Assembly: GCA_028023455.1 (NCBI GenBank)
Contig: JAQFVV010000027.1
Coordinates: 4,769,845-4,833,844 of the forward strand
Source: Epiperipatus broadwayi
Taxonomy: Eukaryota > Onychophora > Udeonychophora > Euonychophora > Peripatidae
Direction of reading: 5' to 3'
DNA: 64,000 bases
This document shows positions 1 through 12,560 of the stretch, in pieces. The translations under genes and the position numbers were made by a program. Positions within the stretch are counted from its first letter, which is position 1. Each line of letters opens with the position of its first letter. Below the pieces are notes generated by a model. The model made no database searches. It saw only the letters and a program-made list of their open reading frames with translations, and was not told the origin of the DNA.

Positions 1-2425
1 GGATTGATTTGAAAATATGCATACGACGATTATTTTTTTATTAGTAATATAATCCAACATAACAAATAATTATGTGATTCTTTTAAAATTTTCATGTCAT
101 TGGATATTCAAATATTGTCTAAGTAGATTGTATATGATTAGACATATAGAATAATGAAGTAAGCAGACTTTTCTTGTAGAACAGTCAGATTGTTTAACTA
201 TTAATGAATTTTATTTATTGTTTTGTAAATGCAGATAGTTATTTATCGGTGTAAGATGTAGAAAAATCTTGAGAAATAATGTTGAGATAGTGGCTTGGAA
301 GTACTTAGTGAACAGGAAACCAAGATGATGTTTAAGAAATAGGATGTTATAAGGAATGGAAATAATATTTAGTCTTTATGTGAATGTCAGCATAGTTAAC
401 AAAGCCCTATGACTGATACACATTTTATTTGGACAGTGTTTATATTTCTTTAAATATTTGATGTTCTAATAAAGCTGAAGAAATAGCTTTAACATCGTCC
501 CTGTACTAGAGGATATTAGGCAGATAAATGTTATACCTCTTCGCACTGTACCATGATTTTGAGATATGTTAAGAGTAATACTCTAGCTTTCTTCCTTAAT
601 CCTATGCATCTGTTTTCGCTATCTTTATTTCATGTAACTGCATCGTTTAGTAAGATATTTTAAAAGAAATGATCGTTTTTGGATAAGATTAGTTTATTTG
701 CTTATAAGGAGCAGAATATTATAACTTAAAATTGAAGATCCAAAGTATCCTAAGGAAAGAAAAGAATCATAGAATATATTTTGAATTTATTTCGGAAATG
801 AAATATAAACTTTTTTAAAATAAGGTATCTAAACAAAGATATTTTCTTTAAAGTGATAATAATTTTAAATGCTTTAGTATTATTTTTTTTTAAGAGAAAA
901 ATAAGCATTGCATATTTTTAAAATGCAATAGTACAAAGTAAATTATGTAAACAATATGCATAGTATATTTTTTTGTTATTGATTAACAGAAATATATTGA
1001 TGATTACACTTATATCATACTAAAGTAAGGCTTAAAGAAGAATATATTATGATTAGTAAACATTGTGTGATAAATACTAAAATCTAGTACTGAAGTTTGA
1101 ATAATATTTTGTGTAACATCTTTGACTTTGCAAGATGAAATTTTTAATATTTTGAGAAGTCCATACTCATTATAAAATTTTGTTTTCTATAGAATGTTTT
1201 CTAAGTATGAATTTTTAAAATAAGATAGTTTAATAATATTAAGGATAAAATGCTGTTGCTAATAAAGTAGATAAATATACTTGTAATAAGTTAACCATAA
1301 TGAGAAACCAAATAATAACATTTTTTTTTAAAGTTTGTCCTAAATCTAAATAAATATGTAATTGAAATATAAATTATTATTTTTTTATAACCCGGTAGAT
1401 CAAACTGTAAAGTAAAAAAGGTTAAGGATATCCACTGTAAATAGTGTAAATAAATTGTTTATTTATTTGTTGTTAGTAATAAACTTTGTTAAATTTTGTT
1501 ATTTCAAAAATTTTGTGTCCGAGTTATTTATTTCTCCACATCGCTGCATGAAATCACGATATATGCATAATAATTTAAACAAATATATAATTTTGCACAA
1601 AAGATAAATAGAGAATTATTTTAAGAATTTTAAATATTTTATTGGTATTCATTATAATTAAATAATCATAATTTTACATTATTTTATTGGTCATAAATCA
1701 GTTATCACAATATTATATTAAATTATATGCTATCAGTTGCCGCACATATTTTGTTTGTCAGATTATTAAAATGCTACCACATATTTATTATATCATTACA
1801 TGAAGATATATGATTATATTATATTATTTCATTATTTTATTATGGTAATAAAATTATAGTAAAAAGAAAAGATATACCGAATTAGTTAAACAATGAAGAA
1901 TATTATTACTGTTATTTATTATTATTAGTTTCAGTGTAGTAGATTATGACATAAAATCCCTTCTCATATTTTACTACCATATTTTTATTAACTTAGAATA
2001 AACTTTATGAACCTGAGATTATTTTATTGAGCTAGATTATTAAATAGAAGATTAAAATTTAATTATTAGTTTAATCTTAGTGAGTAGAAGTTATTAAAGT
2101 CATAAGAATACTATGAGTTTGTTATTTGAACTAGTAATAAAGGGGGGATAGTGTTCTTATGCCATTGAGGTAGTATCCTGTGGGATATTGGCTCAATGTA
2201 ATCTATCTTGTCACCTGTATTTTCACTTCAAGTCTCATGAAAATATTAAATATTTATTTAATTTATTTTATAAATTGAACCTTATTCGTATTTTAAATTT
2301 GAGCTAGTGAAATATTTTAATTTTAATGCTGAATATTTCAGTTATTAATTATTAACTGAGATAGAACCCGTTTTATTTTATTTCATATATTATCTGAAGT
2401 GAGGATGCACGAGAGCAAGGTCAGA
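1..2425. other. AT-rich spacer, no gene seen
   Basis: There is no sustained open frame on either strand and no repeat that I can match elsewhere in the window. Several AATAAA-type signals lie in runs of A/T (for example near 465 and 1480). At this base composition they are expected by chance, so I do not call a 3' UTR. Confidence 0.5.
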
Positions 2426-2779
2426 ATATATATAGCAAATTTCTATAGTTTAATTGATATGTCAAACTTACTGCCCTTAAACCTTTGACCCAAACCACTT
2501 GATAAAAATGTACCAATAATTTTTATTAATCATTCATTAGATTAGAGATTATCCATTAATGAATAATATTTATGTAGCGTAATTTTCAACTTGCATGAAA
2601 GTGGTGTATTGACAATCACACTACAGAAATATTATTCATTAAAAGGATGATGTCTACTCTAATGAATGACTAATAAAAATTATTAATATACTTCCATTTA
2701 GTGGTTTGCGTCAAAATTGTGAAGGCAGTCAGTTTGATAAATCAATTAGACTGTAATAATTCCCCAACTATATATATTG
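2426..2779. repeat. Imperfect inverted repeat, fold-back element (family L)
   Basis: The left arm (about 2426-2575) reappears as its reverse complement at about 2625-2779 with scattered mismatches, around a spacer of about 50 bp. Each arm contains an A/T-rich part built on ATTAATCATTCATTAGATTA and an outer part with AACCACTT. The same arm sequence is seen singly at 46600-46700, so this is a dispersed family and not a one-off hairpin. No protein is encoded. A MITE-like or inverted-pair origin is inferred. Confidence 0.75.
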
Positions 2780-2794
2780 AACAATGATAAAGAT

Positions 2795-2905
2795 ATGTGT
2801 AAGAGATTGTGATCTCGGCCTACTGATGAGTGCTGGATCAGCATGAAATGCACATCTTGTGGATCATACACCTTTTTCACATCTTGGTCATATGTTTTAT
2901 GATTA
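2795..2905 (+). repeat. Dispersed repeat, family L tail
   Basis: The stretch around GCATGAAATGCACATCTTGT followed by CTTTTTCACATCTTGGTCAT matches 25430-25520 on the same strand, and 46850-46980 and 47270-47380 on the opposite strand. It lies directly beyond the inverted repeat, as it does in the 46.6-47.4 kb copies, so it is probably the other end of the same element. Confidence 0.55.
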
Positions 2906-3746
2906 CACCCCTTCATAAAGTGTTAAAAGTAGATAGAAACCAGTCCCTAGCTTTTGTTACAGTAGTGTAGTAAAAATTACACTACAGAAATATATCCGCA
3001 TTATCTCTTAACCATGTTTGCAATATGAGATGAACCTGATCTCTCAAAAAGTTCAAATAGTCTGAAGACTGTAATGGAACTATGCAGATTGATCACTGAA
3101 CCAAAAAAATTATGACATGATTGTCCAATTCATAATGTTCTATCACCATATTTTACAATTGGAAAAAAGAAAATCTACAGAATAACCTTCTTTTGGAAAA
3201 TTTCCAACAAAAAGATAGCGAAAAGCATCCAATCAGATCATGTTTGTTTAGACAATGAATTGCTGGGAAGTCATACAAAGTTTGGTGCTAGAAGTAAAAG
3301 AGCTGGTCCCAATCCATCAGAGTTTAAACTCCAGAATTGGTTTCTTGACTATTGTACCAAAACATGCAGTGCAATTGTCCAGGTTATGATAACATGGTAC
3401 TCACATTGGAGACTTTGTTTTTAAATGGTAGCATAATTGTCTTGATAACCCTGCAGTTTTTAGATGGACAATGATTTCTACCAGTTTATTCCATTGCTGT
3501 TTTGTAGGGACAAGGATATACCATTTTGGGTAAATGTCATCATTCTTAAAGTTGTTTTGAATTTTTTAACAATGTTTTAAGATACAATATTAATCTTTTC
3601 CAAGCATTTAACATGATATTGGATTATTATGATGGTGCTTCTGTTCCTACAACTTTAATTTACTTTCATCCATATAACTTTAGTATATGTTTTCTACTTA
3701 TATATTCATTTGACTGCAGAAGTTGAAATTAAAATATTATTGGTGG
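2906..3746. other. Non-coding stretch, nothing identified
   Basis: No open frame or repeat match was seen, apart from a small perfect hairpin (GTAGTGTA / TACACTAC, about 2962-2986). Its right half also occurs near 2620. Confidence 0.4.
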
Positions 3747-3830
3747 TAGTTGTAACTTATGCCCCATGTGGCCACAAGAGGCACTGTTTCTGTGTCAACC
3801 ACAGAAATATTCTAAGTTACAACTACCTTA
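3747..3830. repeat. Short inverted repeat (about 84 bp)
   Basis: GGTGGTAGTTGTAACTTA at the left is answered by TAAGTTACAACTACC at the right around a loop richer in GC. It looks like a small MITE or hairpin remnant. I did not find a second copy in the window. Confidence 0.6.
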
Positions 3831-6270
3831 TTAACTTATAAATTTTTAAAAAATCTCTCAAGAAGTAAGTATTGTATAGATAAACTTATGCCAAATGAAC
3901 CAACATCTGCCTGCAACATCATTGATTGGTAGGTTGAGAGTGCTTGTGAGAATTTTAAAAAGTAATCATTCTTTTGTTTCGATTTTGAAAATAAAAACAT
4001 ATATTTTCTGTAATTTGCTTACATATTTGATTTTTTTTTACACAATATTTGTGTAATATTTATTATTTTAGAAAAATAATATGATTAGATTTAGAATTTA
4101 TTGAAAACTATTTACTTTTCGAAAAGATGAGAAGACAATTTAGTAACATACAGCTACTTGCAATAGTTTTTAAGCATATTCATTTTTTATTAAATTTAGA
4201 AACAAAACATGTTTGTAATTTGTTTACATATTTATGATTATTTTCACAGAATTTTTATATAATATTGAAACGGAAACCTCCCAATCTCTTTCCATTTCAC
4301 CATCAACCTAATGACCTACTTGTTTGAACTAGTTTCAAACCTATCTTAAATGTAAAAATGTAATATATAAGTCCAGTGGTAAAACTTTGCTATCATGGCC
4401 GCTTGAATGGCATCATTCATTTACATATGAAAATATGCTATAATTAGACAGGTTTGATAAAATTATAGTGTAGAAATGCTCATAATTTATTATAAAATGT
4501 TTTATTAATTTTCAGTCAATTTTTAATTATATTCACTATTATATTCATATGTGGATGGATAATTTAAACCTTGGAATGATGGTATAATGATTCGTATATA
4601 TATTTAAGTTTAAATAAAAAGAAATAATGTCAAACATTTTCTTTAAAATATATTTAACGGTTTTCTGATTTAATGTTTTATATATATAACAGAAACTAAA
4701 GTATTTTTTTAAATCTGTCCAATTTGTTATTTTGTAAAAACAAATATGTTAAAAGTTATTTATTTCAGTAAAATAAAAATTCGTTTATAATTAAAAATGA
4801 GAATTTTGTGTAAACAAGAAATCAATTAGTGACCGCACCCAGGGTAAAAGCAAAATCTGTTTACTGATTGATTTTGTTTCAACAAAAGACTTTATGATTA
4901 AATCAGAATACTGTTACTTCTGCTAAGCTTTAACATTCTATAACACCTAAAAAGTAATTTAATTAGTGAAATGTGAATCAAATTATATGATTTATATACT
5001 TTAATAATTTTAAGTAAATTAAAAATAACACCTCAGAGATGTTATCTGTTGTAGAAATTGGATTATATTATTTTGTTTAATTAAAAATCAATTGGTCCCG
5101 AGGCAAACGAAATTCCTAAAAGGTGTTAAGGCTTGGCGAAAAATATATAAATAGGCCTTATTTTAAGTGGGAAAAGATACTCCATCTTGCTTTTGAAGAA
5201 CTGTTAATATCAGAAGTTATAAATTGTTTAATTTTACCATGTCTGGCTAAAGTCAGGCAAGAATTTTGCTGCTTTCCCATGATGGAACATCGGATGTCGA
5301 TCCACCCAATGTCCAAAGCAACAACCAACATTGCCCTAACATCTTATAATAGGTAGAAAATGTCGTAAGTCGCTAAAAAGAACTTGCCTTCATCCCAATT
5401 TCAGTCCAGCTACAGAAACACCATTTTAAATCATCTCGTAACTGAATAGAAGATGCCATAATCAACCAAAGAACTCACCTTCATTACAGCTCGAGTATCT
5501 CCAGTCCAGTTATAGAACTGTTTTAATACTATTTAAAATCATGGAGCTCTGTGTGAAATCCAACATAATCATTATTTCTGCAAAATGCAGGTTAGCTAAC
5601 CATATAACCATCTTATTGTAAATTCTTTCTAAATTGTTTTCTAAATAGTATTTGAAGTATATAAAATGTAATACTTTTGCTAATTTCTTTTTATTAATTC
5701 AATATTTTGCTATATAATTTAATTACTGCAGTATATTTACTTTTCTTTTGATTATTTTAAATAATTTTTGATTATGCCTGCGTTTTGAAATGGCGTGCAT
5801 TTAATTACAAAAATATGTTTTTTAAGACAATTTAAAATCTCCGAAATATTAGTTATTATAATGTCATTTTGCACGCTGTCTCAAACCCTATTTCTAAATA
5901 ACAGCGACCCTTTGTGCTCATTGTTATTTAGTCATTTATTAATTAATTAATTAAATATAAAATGTGGCTATAAATCCAGATTCGCAACCTTTAATTTATA
6001 TTACTAAAAGTTAAACTAGCCTGGAGTGTAATTATAAGTATATTCTTCTTATTAAAGTATTTGTAAGTCCTTTAAATATACTTTCCCCCCTTTTAGTTTA
6101 TTAATTATAGGTAACTGAAAAGATTGACCGGGATAAAGTAAAGTTTGTACATATATATTCCCGTCAGTAGCATATCGTATTTCTCATGCTACCGAAGAGT
6201 TGGCTCTTTTGATCAAGCTGATAAACTGGTGTTCATTTAATATATGATATTTAATTTATAATATCCTTCG
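3831..6270. other. AT-rich spacer with a weak direct repeat
   Basis: No gene is supported. The segment 5386-5440 is partly repeated at 5470-5550: both carry CAGTCCAG, then a TATAGAAC or TACAGAAAC motif, then TTTAAATCAT or AAAATCAT. This is an old local duplication. An open stretch near 5123-5356 has no recognisable protein features. Confidence 0.4.
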
Positions 6271-6744
6271 GTGTGGCGAATGTGAAACTTATTAATATTT
6301 TCTCGTTATGCTGTTTTTTATATATATATATAAGATGGAGCCACGGTAAGTCCAGCCCATCTTTTTCTCTTATGGGTAGTGCTGTAGCTAAGACTGAGCT
6401 AACGGCCAGATTAGTATGTAAGTTCCCCGCTTCTTATGAACCAAATAAAGGTTCCCTTTTAGCAGCATGATGACCGGTTATTGGGTAAATCCGGTGTTCA
6501 TCACGAAAACCCTAAAACTATTCTTCCATCTGTGGAGCAACTTTATTATTATATTTGGTTGTATTCTCATCCTTGGTGTTTGCCTTAAGATGGCATTGAT
6601 GCTAATCAAAAACATATACATATAACGATTTCGGACCGGACCTAAATGATTGATTTGATCTAAAAAGATCTGATTTCTTAGATTTGTAATAAAATATTCT
6701 ACTAACTAATACTATTATATGATGTTAGTTTTTTTCATTTTTGT

Positions 6745-7258
6745 AAATGTTTATTAATCTTATCTTGTTTTTGAGTTTGTGTGTCTTTAAAGTTACGGTG
6801 TTTTTCTAATTTTTTTGACTTTACGTGTGTCTTTTTAAAGTTACGGTCTTTTTTTTTTTTTTTTTGCAAGAGTAAATCAATAATTTTATTCAAAAGCAAG
6901 ACGTAATAAGTAAATATTTATTAATCTTATCTTGTTTTTGAGTTTGTGTGTGTGTCATTAAAGTTACGAGGCTTTTTCGAATTTTTTTTTTTTTTGGACA
7001 TTAGGTGTGTCTTTTTAAAGTTACGGTATTTTTTTTTTGCAAGAGTAAATCAATAATTTGATTCAAAAGCAAGATGTAATAAGTCAATGCTTATTAATCT
7101 TAGATTGTTTTTGAGTTTGTGTGTGTGTGTGTCTTTAAAGTTACAGGGCTTTTTCTCATTTTTTTTTGGACTTTGTGTCTTTTTTTTTTTAAAGTTACAG
7201 TATTTTTGGTCAAGAGTAAATCAATCATCTTATTAAAAAAGCAAGACGTAATTCTAAA
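6745..7258 (+). repeat. Tandem repeat, three units of about 170 bp
   Basis: Units begin near 6747, 6915 and 7088. Each has TTATTAATCTTA, then TTGTTTTTGAGTTTGTGTG, then two TTTAAAGTTAC boxes separated by poly-T, then CAAGAGTAAATCAAT and AAGCAAGA(C/T)GTAAT. Units differ mainly in poly-T length and in the GT-repeat length. Confidence 0.85.
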
Positions 7259-7336
7259 TCTATCAAAAGTAACGTAATTTATATACTACAATTTAGAATT
7301 GATACTCAACTACTATTAGTAAGTACCATCATTAAA

Positions 7337-7832
7337 AGACTCGATTGAAAAATGATACCCGACTAATTTCCATTTTCTTTTTTTTTGGGGGGGATGGACA
7401 GTAATGAATCAGAAAGTGGGTTGTTTTTTGTTAAGTCTGTCTATATAAAAAGGTTACCATTATTGAAATACTAAATTTAAAAATGATAGCCGACTAATTT
7501 GCGTTTCTTTTGACAGTAATTAATCAGAAAGTGGGTTTCTTTTTTTTTTGGTAAATCTTGTGTATATAATAAAAACAAACAAACTGTAATTCAAAGACTC
7601 CATTGGAAAAAATCAAACCCCGTTGAATTTGCTTTTTTTTTTAAAGATGGTAATTAATCAGGAACTGGGTTGTTTTTGTTAGTGTGTAGATATAAAAACT
7701 AATCTTATTTTGAAATAATAAATGTAACAAAACAAAAAAAAAATAATACCCAACTAATTTTATTTTTCGGACAAGTAATTACTAATAATTAGACAGTGGG
7801 TTGTTTTTGTTTGTGCGTATATATATATAGCA
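7337..7832 (+). repeat. Tandem repeat, four degenerate units of about 125 bp
   Basis: Units start near 7337, 7467, 7595 and 7715. Shared blocks are CCGACTAATTT (or close variants), a T-rich stretch, a GTAAT-TAATCAGAAAGTGGGT block and a TATATAAAA end. Divergence is clearly higher than in the neighbouring 170-bp array, so the two arrays have separate histories. Confidence 0.75.
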
Positions 7833-8470
7833 AAAGTAACTGGTCACGGACAAATTCTCACGAAAACAGTACTTTTCACGTGATCCTTTAATTTTTTTTC
7901 CCTTTTGCACCCTTAAAAGCAATTTTTGAGGGTTACCCCTTCGTAATGGAATCTTCAGGACATTATTACTAAACTTACAACAATAAAGTAAGTTACAACA
8001 CATTAAAAAAATACACATCTTATCAAATTTAAAAAAACTACGACTGCTTCAAATACACACACTCTCACCCGAAACTACAGAGAGAATAGATATTCTACTA
8101 TTACGAGAAAATGATGAACAAAATCGACTACTATGGCAGCCGATCAAGGCATTTCTTTCTCTTTGCTTTTAGCATAGAAAAAAAGCCATAACCGGCAGCC
8201 TTCGGGAACTCTTTCTGTGTTTTATCATAGAAAGAAGTCTCTTTGTGTTGGCTTCTGTCACCACCTCCTCCGTTCAACATAACATGAGGACTTTTCTTCA
8301 TTTATAATGTAGAAAAATTCCTCTTTGGTTGGGTGAAGGCCGGTGAAACGGTATATTGCTAGGAATTTACCTAGAAGTAGCGACATCTTAAGGCAAACAC
8401 CAAGGATGAGAAAACAACCATATTTTACTTGTGCCAAGTGTATTAGTAAAATCTCTACAGCCAACTCTAC

Positions 8471-9060
8471 CTCCCTAATATGCAGTCTTCGACGTTGATC
8501 TGAAGCATTCTTGAAAACCCGTTCAATCTTAAGCTATCTGGGATGCTTGATATGCCCATATTTAATATAAAAAGTAATTATAATCACATGTATTATTAAA
8601 TTTCATTCCAGACTTGGTTTGATTTCATGTATAATAGCCACTCGAACTGATTATAAAAGGGCATAACTAATAAGTGAATGTAGTGATTGATTATATAGCA
8701 TGATATTTGGCACCATTAAATAATAGCAACAAACCTATTTGTCAACATATTAATTATTGTTCAAATGGCCTACTGAAATGTTACTTTATAAATAAAATGC
8801 CTGCGTGCATTTGCCAACAATAATGTTATATCAAAATATATATGAAATTGTCAATAAGCATATTTTTAATTCATCATATATCCGTTTCTGTCTCATTATT
8901 AGATCAGTCCAATTCATTAATTGATTCTAGCTTTCATTAGTAAAGCCCCTATTTAATTAATATATTAGATTTTATCTTTGGAATGCCTCTAGTATTAAGT
9001 TGTTTATATATATGTTTAAGTCCATGAGTCTTATTGTTTCTCCAATTTGCTAGAGGGCCG
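8471..9060. other. Non-coding stretch, nothing identified
   Basis: AT-rich, with no open frame or matched repeat. Confidence 0.35.
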
Positions 9061-9245
9061 GATTAAGAATTAATTCTTGTGTGCCATCATTATGTTATCC
9101 ATTAGGTGTTAGATCTAGTGCTTGGAGAGTGGGTTCGAATCCAGGTTTGTCCCTGACCTAAATCTTGGGCTTGACTGGGTTTGAAGTACATTTTGTGAGT
9201 TCCAGCTCGTGTTATATGGATAAGCATGTTTTGACCAGCACAATA
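9061..9245 (+). repeat. SINE-like element with a pol III B box
   Basis: GGGTTCGAATCC (9132-9143) is a textbook tRNA B box, preceded by an A-box-like stretch and followed by about 100 bp richer in G+C than the surroundings. It does not form a full tRNA, so I read it as the head of a decayed tRNA-derived SINE. Boundaries are approximate and no target-site duplication was found. Confidence 0.45.
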
Positions 9246-10379
9246 TTTATTTTTTAGAAGAATAATTATTATTGGATTTAGATTTCATTTGAAAATATTT
9301 ATTTTTAGAAGACATGTCAGAGATTTTATATAAATTAAGTCACAGCTTGTAACTAGATTAAAAAGAAGCATTCATTCTAACCATAGCAGATTTTCTTTTA
9401 TTGTTTTATAATAATTATGAGCAGAATTTTAAAGTTTAAAGAAAAGTTCATTGTTCTGATTATATAATTAGATTTATTGAATTTAATGCTTTTTTCTATA
9501 TTTGCAAAGTAGAAATATTATTTTAGAAACTTTATGAAATCTGACATTTACTTTTTTTTCACCTGGTGAGAATTTTTGAAAATCCTCAACTATATACTTC
9601 TGTATAAAATTGTTTTTTTATATTAAAACTTAATAAGTTGGACTTGATTTTTTCTTTTAAATTAATTATATAAATAAATACTAATCTAAACAATCACATT
9701 TGACCATTTTAAATATTTAAAATTTAATTTGTAAATCAGAACAATATAGCATAAATAATATCAACTAAGTTAGTGTGAACATTCTTTCAGAAAATGAATG
9801 AATTCTTTTCTATTTTAAGTTTCTTTGCTTTAAATGTGAACAAATAAAAGATTTATAATAAATCTATCAAATTCTGTTTTAAAATCTGATATTTGCTTTA
9901 TAATAATTACAATATTTGAAAATATTTTAACCCCATATCAATTCTGACAGATAATGATATAATAGATGCTAAGGTTTGTTATTTTTATATTATAGTTAAA
10001 TTTATTAGCTTTTATTTCTAAAAATAAAAAATAAATTAAAAGTTACATTTGTATTTCATTTTATTTTAAATAATAATCCACCAGTTAGCACATATAAATA
10101 ATCAAAACTGCTTGCTTATTCCAAAATCTTTATGTGAAAATTATATCAGAAGAAACCAAAGACCTACTAAAATTATTTTTTGTTATAGAGCCATGAAGTA
10201 CAATCTAAGATGCTTTCTGCAGTTTATAATTGCAAGGAAATCAAGCAATGTATCATGTGACTTAATTTAATAAGCATAAATGTTGTGTAATGAGCATGCT
10301 TTTCTTGCAATTATTGTTTTGCTCTTGAGGCTTGGGCAATTTTATATTTCTAAAGCTATTAATATATGGTATATCTGAA
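9246..10379. other. AT-rich spacer, no gene seen
   Basis: Very AT-rich, with no coding signal or matched repeat on either strand. Confidence 0.4.
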
Positions 10380-10612
10380 CTTAGTTCAGTCCCATACAGC
10401 TATTTAATTTAGATAGCTGGATTTAAAGACATATGGATGTCTGAAAATTTCAGATTGTTTGCTTAATAGGTAACTATTAGATAAATGCTGGGGCATGACC
10501 TGGTATTTTTAAATCTAATTGTTGAATGTCCTAGCATCTCATTGATGACATCCAGAGCTAAAAACTGGTCTGAGAATAGGGATATTCAGAAAATCTTATT
10601 AACAACTATTAA
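10380..10612 (+). repeat. Diverged single arm of the 18.8-19.4 kb fold-back family
   Basis: The order TAGCTGGATT, AGACATATGGATGTCTGAAA, TTTCAGATT, then a ...TTTTTAAATCTA.. block and a ...AGAATAGGGATATTCAGA.. block follows the right arm of the palindrome at 19100-19372 with many substitutions. It shows that the family exists as single, older copies as well. Confidence 0.55.
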
Positions 10613-12294
10613 CACACTCATTATATAACATCTGCAGTTTATAAGATACTGACCTCTACAGATTTTTTAATTAAAAAATTGCTAAATGCATTATGGAGAA
10701 ATTTATGTTATGGACACACTGTCAAAATGATTTGTGATAGCATTAAAATAGTGTTTTAAAGCTTTGAAACAACAAAGATTTTTTGAGGGAAACACCCAAT
10801 GATTCCCAATGAATATGACTTATCAAATTGAGAATGATTTTTGTTAACAAATAACTTGAAATTGATAAATGAATATATATAAAAAAGATAAATTTGATAG
10901 ATTAAAAAGTTGAAAATTTATGCCAACCTGCCATTATAAACTGTCAATAAAGAATTCCTAATAATGAGTGAAGCAATTTTATCCTATGATTATTTTAATA
11001 TTTAAGTACAAGTATACTTTATATACCTGGAGTTTAGAAGTGGCCTGCCTTCTCCTAACAATAATAGCTATCTTGTAATTGTATTTATTTTTTACAATCA
11101 GTGCTTCAACACTTACTTTATCAGCCTAGATTAGTTTCATACCTTTCCTTTCTGATTAATAAAAAGCAAATATCCATTTACCAACATTGTTTATCTAGTT
11201 AGGCTGGTTGTAAGACACCTACATAAAAATAAAAAATAAAGAAATGCTTTTATTCACATAAGTGCAGCAAGAAGTACAAAAAAGTCTTCAGTTCTCATAA
11301 TATTCTCAACATTACATAGCCAAAAATAAAATCATGCAACAAAGAATCATTTAAATAAACTTACAAATAATTCCCACATTCTTGTATCCATTTAATTAAA
11401 GTATATTAGATATATTTTTTATTAAAAATATATATTAACTACAGTGACAGTTTTATGTTAATTCTCTCTAATAAGAGGCACTTTATAGAAAAATAAATAT
11501 AAAGTATGTAATGTTTTACAATAGATGGACACTGACATATTAAAAAAAACCTTTCCTTTTGATCACAAATCAAGAATACTGTGACAACTGAATAATTTTT
11601 TTCTGCTTTTTAATGTGCTTATATAAATAAAAGCATTTCTATATTTTTTAAATTTATTTTATTTTTTAGTTATATATAGTCCCAGAAGTTAAAGAAAAAA
11701 GTTTACATATAATTTAATATCACTAGATTACAGTGATGTAAAGATAATCACATTCCATATAAAATTAATCATGTCATTTTTTACATTTTTTTTTTTAAAA
11801 TTTGCAAACTCTAAAAAAAATTATTATTATTAGGGGTACATATAATTTACATTAATTTGTTATATGGGTTCTTTATTTCTAAAAAAAAATATGTATTTTA
11901 TTTTTGAAAAAATATATCATTGGAATAAGTGGAAATATATTTGAAAACTTTCAAATTAAATTATTCTGCTGATAAACATATATAAACTACAAGCTGTATT
12001 TGATACAGCTTCTAAAAAGAATATTTGTTTTATATAAATATTATTTTAAATTTGATTTCTTAACTATAAGCATTATTAGTAATACATATTAAAATGTTTG
12101 CATATATGTATAACTATAAGATCACAAAAATAAAAAAAATTAAAATGTTTTTGTTTAACTAGACTCAGTTAATTACTTTCTTATATCAATTATTATAATG
12201 AAACAAATTTATTTTTAATTAGTATTGTCATTAGTTATCAAAAAGTGGGAAAAATATTCATTTAAAAAAGATAAAAAAATAACAGCCATTTAGA
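10613..12294. other. AT-rich spacer, no gene seen
   Basis: Long A/T stretches. I could not match any part to another place in the window or find a coding signal. Confidence 0.4.
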
Positions 12295-12560
12295 CTACAT
12301 GTGGTATGACATACCACTAAATCAAAAAAAAGAGGCATAAGTTTATACTATGTAAGTTAAGTTGATTTTTACAAACAGAGACAAACTTAGAAAGGTATTA
12401 AAATAGATACCTGTTTAATTAAAAAAATAATTTGAAATTAAGGCATTTAAAAATTGATAGTGGTATCACACACTGTTTGTTGACATCGAAGGTTAAAATT
12501 TACCTTTTTTGACATAGTGTGAAAAGTTCCCATTGCATTGTATCAACTCATAGTTAATTA
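12295..12560 (+). repeat. Dispersed repeat, also at 59338-59600
   Basis: Shared landmarks in the same order are GGTAT(A/G)A, then TTGATTTTT, then AAAGTATTAAAATGGACACC or its variant, then TGTTTAATT, AAAATTGATA and a ..GAGGGTTAA.. block. Both copies are on the same strand. No coding capacity. Element class unknown. Confidence 0.6.

Larger units (their letters stand above)
6271..8470. repeat. Composite block: inverted 50-bp copies around two tandem arrays
   Basis: A segment ending TCTCATCCTTGGTGTTTGCC at about 6549-6600 (+) recurs as its reverse complement at about 8378-8430. Two different tandem arrays lie between the copies (6745-7258 and 7337-7832). The flanks (6320-6600 and 8080-8470) are richer in G+C than the surroundings. 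The arrangement looks like one mobile or duplicated unit carrying internal satellites. No transposase is visible. A short open frame at 6273-6470 crosses the left flank, but I see no protein family in it. Confidence 0.5.

Noticed and set aside
1440-1515. 3' UTR/poly(A) site of a host gene
   Set aside because: AATAAA-like words are expected by chance in this composition, and no upstream coding exon is visible.
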